Assembly: GCF_035994945.1 (NCBI RefSeq)
Contig: NZ_CP108677.1
Coordinates: forward strand, 4,960,001-5,024,000
Length of the DNA: 64,000 nt
From: Streptomyces sp. NBC_01216
GTDB lineage: Bacteria; Actinomycetota; Actinomycetes; Streptomycetales; Streptomycetaceae
Direction of reading: 5' to 3'
The notes below the pieces were generated by a model. That model saw only the letters and a list, made by a program, of their open reading frames with translations, ran no database searches and was not told the DNA's origin. A program made the translations under genes and the position numbers. Positions within the stretch are counted from its first letter, which is position 1. The number at the start of each line of letters is the position of its first letter. Shown one piece after another: positions 59,577-64,000 of this stretch.

Positions 59577-60341
59577 TCAGGTCAGCAGTCCCGTGCGGAG
59601 CGGCTCGTCGGCCGCGTGCGGATGTACGTGGTCGTGTCCGGGCAGCGCGTGCTGGCCGACGGCCTTCGGCGGCGGGCCGTCGTGGACGACGCAGCCGTCA
59701 CGCAGGACGACGGCCCGGTCGATCAGCGGCTCCAGCGGGCCCAGTTCGTGCAGGACGAGGAGGACGGAGGTGCCGCGGGCGACCTGCTCGCGGAGCGTCG
59801 AGGCGAGGATCTCCTGGCTGTCCAGGTCGACGCCGGCCATCGGCTCGTCCATGATCAGCAGTTCGGGTTCGGAGGCGAGCGCGCGGGCGATGAGCACGCG
59901 CTGGTGCTGGCCGCCGGAGAGCGCGCCGACCGAGTCCCCGGCCCGGTCCGCGAGGCCCACGAGGGTGATCGCGCGGTCGACGGCCGCCCGGTCGGCGCGG
60001 GTGAGCCAGCCGAACGTGCGCCGGGAGAGCCGGCCGGAGGAGACGACCTCGCGGATGGTGGCGGGCACGCCGCCGGCCGCGGTGGTGCGCTGAGGTACGT
60101 AGCCGACCCGGGCCCAGTCGCGGAACCGTCTCCGGTCCGTGCCGAACAGGGAGATCGTTCCCCCGGTCAACGGCACCTGCCCGATGACCGAGCGCACGGC
60201 GGTCGACTTGCCGGAGCCGTTGGCGCCGAGCAGGGCGACGACCTCGCCGCGGCGCACGGTGAGGTCGACGCCGCGCAGCACCGGGCGCGCGCCGAGGGCC
60301 GCCGTGGCTCCGCGGACGGAAAGGACGGGTTCCAGGGGCAT
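59577..60341 (-). CDS. znuC: zinc ABC transporter ATP-binding protein
   Basis: 254 residues from ATG 60341, with GGAGG eight bases upstream. It has LLGANGSGKSTAV (Walker A), VGALSGGQHQRVLIARAL (signature), LLIMDEPMAGVD (Walker B) and VLHELGPL (switch His). The last ~25 residues are unusually His-rich (GQHALPGHDHVHPHAADEP), which may bind zinc. Middle gene of the operon. Confidence 0.96.
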   Translation of the reverse strand: MPLEPVLSVRGATAALGARPVLRGVDLTVRRGEVVALLGANGSGKSTAVRSVIGQVPLTGGTISLFGTDRRRFRDWARVGYVPQRTTAAGGVPATIREVVSSGRLSRRTFGWLTRADRAAVDRAITLVGLADRAGDSVGALSGGQHQRVLIARALASEPELLIMDEPMAGVDLDSQEILASTLREQVARGTSVLLVLHELGPLEPLIDRAVVLRDGCVVHDGPPPKAVGQHALPGHDHVHPHAADEPLRTGLLT

Positions 60342-60379
60342 GTCGTGAGCCTCCGATGCGAGTCTGCCGTGCTGGGGTG

Positions 60380-61348
60380 TCACCTGGCGCCGAGAGCCTT
60401 CCGCAGCGCGGCGAGGTTGGAGCGCATGACCTCGATGTAGTCGTCGCCCAAGGACGCGTCGGTGATTCCCTCCAGCGGGTCCAGGACGTCCGTCCGGAGG
60501 CCGGTGTCGCCCGCGAGGGTCTTCGCCGTCTTGTCGCTGGCGAGGGTCTCGAAGAAGACGGTGGAGACCTTCTCCTTCTCCGCGATGCCCTGAAGTTCCC
60601 TGATCCGGGCGGGGCTCGGCTCCGACTCGGGGCCGAGGCCGCTGATGCCCTCCTGGTCGAGGCCGTAGCGCTCGGCGAGGTAGCCGAAGGCGGAGTGGGT
60701 GGTGATGAAGGTCTTCGTGGTCGTGTTCCGCAGACCCGTCTCGTAGGCGGTGTCCAGGTCCCCGAGCTTCTTCACCAGCGCCTGGGTGTTCTTCGCGTAG
60801 TCGGCGGCGTGGGCCGGGTCGGCCTTCTGCAGGGAGGCGCCGACGCCCTCGGCCACCTCGGCGTACTTCACCGGGTCGAGCCAGACGTGCGGGTCGGCGC
60901 CCGCCGCGCCGTGCCCGTGGTCCTCGGAGCCGTGGTCCCCCGCGTGGTCGTGGCCGACGGTGGTGCCGTGCGCCTCGAGCGTGGTGAGGGTGGTGGCGTC
61001 GACGCTGTGCTTGACGCCGGCCTGCTCGATGGCGTCGTCGACGGCGGGCTGCACGCCTTTGAGGTAGAGGATGTAGTCGGCTTCGCCGAGTTCGCCGATC
61101 TGCCGCGGCTTGAGCTCCAGGTCGTGCGGCTCGACGCCCGGCCTGGTGAGCGTGGTGACGCTGACGTGCTCGCCGCCTATCTGCTCGGCCAGGTACTGCA
61201 TCGGGTAGAACGACGCCACGATGTCCAGCTTGCCGTCGCCGCTCTTGTCCGCCGCGTCGGAGGTTCCGGCGCAGGCAGAGAGGGTGAGGAGGCCGAGGGA
61301 GACGGCTCCGGCGACGGCGGTGGCGGGTATCAGGCGTCGTACGTTCAT
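60380..61348 (-). CDS. znuA: zinc ABC transporter substrate-binding lipoprotein
   Basis: 322 residues if started at ATG 61348 (MNVRRLIPATAVAG); ATG 61357 is the alternative. Signal peptide with lipobox LSAC (Cys26). The ZnuA-type cluster A-I fold is shown by VASFYPMQYLAEQIGGEHVS, PGVEPHDLELKPRQ (His ligand), DPHVWLDP (His ligand) and FITTHSAFGYLAERYGL (His ligand). A His/Asp-rich loop (TTVGHDHAGDHGSEDHGHG) is typical of zinc binders. It is the first gene of znuA–znuC–znuB–zur, and Zur boxes lie over and just before the start. Confidence 0.96.
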   Translation of the reverse strand: MNVRRLIPATAVAGAVSLGLLTLSACAGTSDAADKSGDGKLDIVASFYPMQYLAEQIGGEHVSVTTLTRPGVEPHDLELKPRQIGELGEADYILYLKGVQPAVDDAIEQAGVKHSVDATTLTTLEAHGTTVGHDHAGDHGSEDHGHGAAGADPHVWLDPVKYAEVAEGVGASLQKADPAHAADYAKNTQALVKKLGDLDTAYETGLRNTTTKTFITTHSAFGYLAERYGLDQEGISGLGPESEPSPARIRELQGIAEKEKVSTVFFETLASDKTAKTLAGDTGLRTDVLDPLEGITDASLGDDYIEVMRSNLAALRKALGAR

Positions 61349-61362
61349 GACACTCATTTTCA
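61348..61362 (-). promoter_or_regulatory. Zur box overlapping the znuA start
   Basis: On the minus strand TGAAAATGAGTGTCA matches 13 of 15 bases of the Streptomyces Zur box TGAAAATGATTTTCA. It covers the ATG at 61357 and touches that at 61348, so bound Zur would block the start of transcription or early elongation. Confidence 0.8.
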
Positions 61363-61369
61363 ACAAAAC

Positions 61370-61384
61370 TGGAAACGATTGTCA
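61370..61384. promoter_or_regulatory. second Zur box upstream of znuA
   Basis: TGGAAACGATTGTCA on the plus strand matches 12 of 15 bases of the Zur consensus. It lies 22 bases (centre to centre) from the first box, about two helical turns, so two Zur dimers could bind side by side. Confidence 0.7.
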
Positions 61385-61454
61385 ATTGTCCTTCCTGTGG
61401 CCCGGGCCACGCCGCCTCCGGCCGGGCCGCGGGAGGGTCCGGCACCGAACCGAT

Positions 61455-61485
61455 TTGATACGGGGGGTGCGGGCGCCGGTAATCT
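61455..61485 (+). promoter_or_regulatory. possible glyS promoter
   Basis: TTGATA (61455-61460) and TAATCT (61480-61485), 19-base spacer, 39 bases before the glyS start. The spacer is slightly long, so confidence is low. Confidence 0.35.
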
Positions 61486-61524
61486 GAAGCATTCGCACTT
61501 CGTCGTCGTAATGAAGAGAGCACC

Positions 61525-62907
61525 GTGGCCGCCGACAAGATCGACACCATCGTCAGCCTGAGCAAGCGCCGTGGCTTCGTCTACCCGTGCAGTGAGATCT
61601 ACGGCGGCCAGAAGGCCGCCTGGGACTACGGACCGCTGGGTGTCGAACTCAAGGAGAACATCAAGCGTCAGTGGTGGCGTTACATGGTCACCGCGCGCGA
61701 GGACGTCGTCGGCATCGACTCGTCGGTGATCCTGGCCACCGAGGTCTGGGAGGCCTCCGGCCACGTCGCCACCTTCACCGACCCGCTGACCGAGTGCACC
61801 TCCTGCCACAAGCGCTACCGCGCCGACCACCTGGAGGAGGCGTACGAGGAGAAGCACGGCCGTCTCCCCGAGAACGGCCTCACCGACCTCAACTGCCCCA
61901 ACTGCGGCAACAAGGGCACCTTCACGGAGCCCAAGCAGTTCTCCGGCCTGCTCTCCACCCACCTCGGCCCGACCCAGGACTCCGGCTCCGTCGCCTACCT
62001 GCGTCCCGAGACCGCCCAGGGCATCTTCACCAACTTCGGCCAGGTGCAGCAGACCTCGCGCAAGAAGCCGCCGTTCGGCATCGCGCAGATGGGCAAGTCC
62101 TTCCGGAACGAGATCACTCCGGGCAACTTCATCTTCCGTACCCGCGAGTTCGAGCAGATGGAGATGGAGTTCTTCGTCAAGCCGGGCGAGGACGAGCAGT
62201 GGCACGAGTACTGGATGGAGCAGCGCTGGAACTGGTACACGGGCCTGGGTCTCCGTGAGGAGAACATGCGCTGGTTCGAGCACCCGAAGGAGAAGCTCTC
62301 CCACTACTCCAAGCGCACCGCCGACATCGAGTACCGCTTCCGCTTCGGCGGCAGCGAGTGGGGCGAGCTCGAGGGTGTCGCCAACCGCACCGACTATGAC
62401 CTGAACGCCCACTCCAAGGCATCGGGCAACGATCTGTCGTTCTTCGACCAGGACGCCGGCGAGCGCTGGACGCCGTACGTCATCGAGCCGGCCGCCGGTG
62501 TCGGCCGCACGATGCTGGCGTTCATGCTCGACGCGTTCAACGAGGACGAGGCCCCGAACGCCAAGGGCGTCATGGAGAAGCGCACCGTGATGCGCTTCGA
62601 CCCGCGCATCGCGCCGGTCAAGGTCGCCGTCCTCCCGCTGTCCCGCAACCCGCAGCTGTCGCCGAAGGCCAAGGGCCTCGCCGCCGACCTGCGGCAGAAC
62701 TGGAACATCGAGTTCGACGACGCCGGCGCCATCGGCCGCCGCTACCGCCGTCAGGACGAGATCGGCACGCCGTTCTGCGTCACGGTCGACTTCGACACCC
62801 TGGACGACAACGCCGTGACCGTGCGCGAGCGCGACACCATGAAGCAGGAGCGCGTCTCCCTGGACCAGATCCAGGGCTACCTGGGCAGCCGCCTGCTCGG
62901 CTGCTGA
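61525..62907 (+). CDS. glyS: glycyl-tRNA synthetase (single-chain, alpha2 type)
   Basis: 460 residues from GTG 61525. Class II synthetase of the dimeric type found in actinobacteria. Features are [25 protein letters not shown], a zinc-ribbon-like insert ([12 protein letters not shown]... CPNCGNKG), motif 2 ([25 protein letters not shown]) and motif 3 ([14 protein letters not shown]). It is divergent from the znu operon with 176 bases between, where the Zur boxes lie nearer znuA. A strong hairpin ends it. Confidence 0.97.
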   Translation: MAADKIDTIVSLSKRRGFVYPCSEIYGGQKAAWDYGPLGVELKENIKRQWWRYMVTAREDVVGIDSSVILATEVWEASGHVATFTDPLTECTSCHKRYRADHLEEAYEEKHGRLPENGLTDLNCPNCGNKGTFTEPKQFSGLLSTHLGPTQDSGSVAYLRPETAQGIFTNFGQVQQTSRKKPPFGIAQMGKSFRNEITPGNFIFRTREFEQMEMEFFVKPGEDEQWHEYWMEQRWNWYTGLGLREENMRWFEHPKEKLSHYSKRTADIEYRFRFGGSEWGELEGVANRTDYDLNAHSKASGNDLSFFDQDAGERWTPYVIEPAAGVGRTMLAFMLDAFNEDEAPNAKGVMEKRTVMRFDPRIAPVKVAVLPLSRNPQLSPKAKGLAADLRQNWNIEFDDAGAIGRRYRRQDEIGTPFCVTVDFDTLDDNAVTVRERDTMKQERVSLDQIQGYLGSRLLGC

Positions 62908-62938
62908 CGCCGCGCCGTCCGCGGCGCGCCCGCACCAC

Positions 62939-62978
62939 GAAGCCCCCGGTTCCCGAGCGTGTGGGAACCGGGGGCTTC
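62939..62978. terminator. glyS terminator
   Basis: Perfect 16-bp arms GAAGCCCCCGGTTCCC (62939-62954) and GGGAACCGGGGGCTTC (62963-62978), eight-base loop, 31 bases after the stop and five bases before the end of the convergent transporter gene. Confidence 0.93.
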
Positions 62979-62983
62979 GCGTG

Positions 62984-64000
62984 TCACGGGCCCGGGGCGG
63001 GCTCCGGCACGGCGCGCGACGCCCGAACCGTCCGCGGGAGCAGTGACGGCGTCGCCAGGGCGAGGAGCCCGGCGAGCGCCAGCGCGGCGCGTGGGCCGGT
63101 GAGTCCGGCCAGCAGTCTCCAGAGTGCCGTCGTCGCCGCGACGGCCAGCTTGCCGCTGACCGACCACGCGGACAGGGTGCGTACCAGCCGGTCCGTCGGC
63201 GTCAGGTCGAGTCGCACAGTGGCGAAGACCGGGTTGAACACCCCCATGCACGTGATGATCCCGAGTTCGACGACCATCACGGTCAACAAGCCGGGAACGC
63301 CCGGCCCGACGAAGGCGAGCCCGGGCAGCCAGCAGGCGCGCAGCACCCCGGCGGTGCGCAGCACCCGGCGCCGTCCGAACCGCGCGACGAGCCGGGGCGA
63401 CCACCGTGAGCCGATCAGACCGCCGAGGCAGGGCACGGCGAAGACGAGGCCGTACTGCCAGGGCGCGAATCCGAGCCGGCCGAGCATGAGGACGGCGAGC
63501 AGAGGTGAGGTCGCCATGATCAGGCCGTTGACCGCGAGGGTGTTGAGGAACAATCGGCGCAGGGCCGGGTCGGCCAGGATGAACCGCCACCCGTCGGCCA
63601 GCTCGCCGATCCGCAGCCGCGGCGCGCCGGTTCGCCCGGCGCGCGCCTCCCTGCCTGGGATCGCCCGGATTCCCAGCGCCGACAGCAGATAGCTGACGGC
63701 GTCGGCCAGCACACTCGTCACCGGACCGAACAGTCCGATCGCGGCGGTGCCCAGCGGAGGCCCGAGCATCGTCGCCGTCCAGGTCGTCGCCTCCAGCCGT
63801 CCGTTGGCGCGCAGCAGGCTCTCGGGCGGCACGATCTCCTTCAGGCAGGCTCCGGACGCCGCCTGGAAGGTGATGCCCGCCGCGGCGACCACCACCGACA
63901 CCACGAGGAGCTGCGGGAAGCCGAGCAGGCCGAGCGTGTAGGCGACGGGCACGCTCAGCAGCGCAGCACAGCGCACCAGGTCGGCCACGATCATCACCGG
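62984..64000 (-). CDS. MFS-family transporter (partial, N-terminus outside the window)
   Basis: At least 337 residues are visible; the frame stays open to the right edge, and the start lies beyond it. About nine hydrophobic helices can be counted. MIVADLVRCAALLSVPVAY matches the post-helix-2 loop region of MFS drug exporters of the MFS_3/enterobactin-exporter type, and PPESLLRANGRLEATTWTATMLGPPLGTAA and NPVFATVRLDLTPTDRLVR are typical of that group. The C-terminus is short and Pro-rich. The substrate is unknown. It converges with glyS. Confidence 0.85.
   Translation of the reverse strand, partial: PVMIVADLVRCAALLSVPVAYTLGLLGFPQLLVVSVVVAAAGITFQAASGACLKEIVPPESLLRANGRLEATTWTATMLGPPLGTAAIGLFGPVTSVLADAVSYLLSALGIRAIPGREARAGRTGAPRLRIGELADGWRFILADPALRRLFLNTLAVNGLIMATSPLLAVLMLGRLGFAPWQYGLVFAVPCLGGLIGSRWSPRLVARFGRRRVLRTAGVLRACWLPGLAFVGPGVPGLLTVMVVELGIITCMGVFNPVFATVRLDLTPTDRLVRTLSAWSVSGKLAVAATTALWRLLAGLTGPRAALALAGLLALATPSLLPRTVRASRAVPEPAPGP

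Overview
The window is a very GC-rich stretch of actinobacterial chromosome. Third codon positions are almost always G or C, GTG starts are frequent, and every clear gene reads as a Streptomyces protein. The gene order (nadD–LCP–rsfS, leuS, comEA–comEC–holA, rpsT/lepA, hemW, hrcA–dnaJ, phoH–ybeY–CBS protein–era, leuA, recO–uppS, zur/znu, glyS) matches what I remember of the conserved core of Streptomyces chromosomes. I see no insertion sequence, integrase, CRISPR array, phage genes or antibiotic cluster.

Layout. 0–9 kb: membrane proteins, an M48 protease, two 52–53-residue membrane peptides, nadD, a degenerate LCP-family protein, rsfS and a histidine phosphatase that seems to start at CTG. 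Next come two identical tRNA-Ala(GGC) genes either side of a small zinc-ribbon protein and a GT87 mannosyltransferase. 9–15 kb: a two-gene redox module (NuoF-like protein with a 3Fe-4S tail, plus a heme-type membrane protein), then leuS behind a Leu-rich leader peptide and terminator. 15–24 kb: a coiled-coil membrane protein, degV, comEA–comEC, arylamine N-acetyltransferase, holA, rpsT. 24–33.5 kb: lepA, a fatty-acyl-CoA ligase, hemW, an MBL hydrolase–DUF3097 pair, and hrcA–dnaJ under a CIRCE operator. 33.6–41.8 kb: nitronate monooxygenase–rsmE, an AAA ATPase with a TPR membrane partner, a HIT protein, an RNase Z-like protein, an adenine/adenosine deaminase and a PfkB kinase. 41.9–50.2 kb: phoH–ybeY–CNNM/CBS–YjbR, a lipoprotein, a deaminase-like protein without catalytic residues, a WxL-type surface protein with its DUF916 partner, and era. 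50.2–56.6 kb: a protealysin-type M4 protease with an emfourin-type inhibitor, leuA with a second Leu leader peptide, a zinc-ribbon TerB protein, and a ferredoxin-NADP reductase. 56.6–64 kb: recO, uppS, a znuA–znuC–znuB–zur operon with two Zur boxes, glyS, and a truncated MFS transporter.

Most of the window is housekeeping: translation and ribosome maturation, NAD, leucine and undecaprenyl-phosphate synthesis, DNA replication and repair, heat shock and zinc homeostasis. The least ordinary parts are the WxL/DUF916 pair, the protease/inhibitor pair, the NuoF-like/heme membrane pair, the AAA/TPR pair, the two leucine leader peptides, and several dyad operators whose regulators are not encoded nearby.

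Limits. All calls come from reading the translated sequence. No alignment, structure prediction or database search was run. Family names rest on recognised motifs, and start codons are choices from context.
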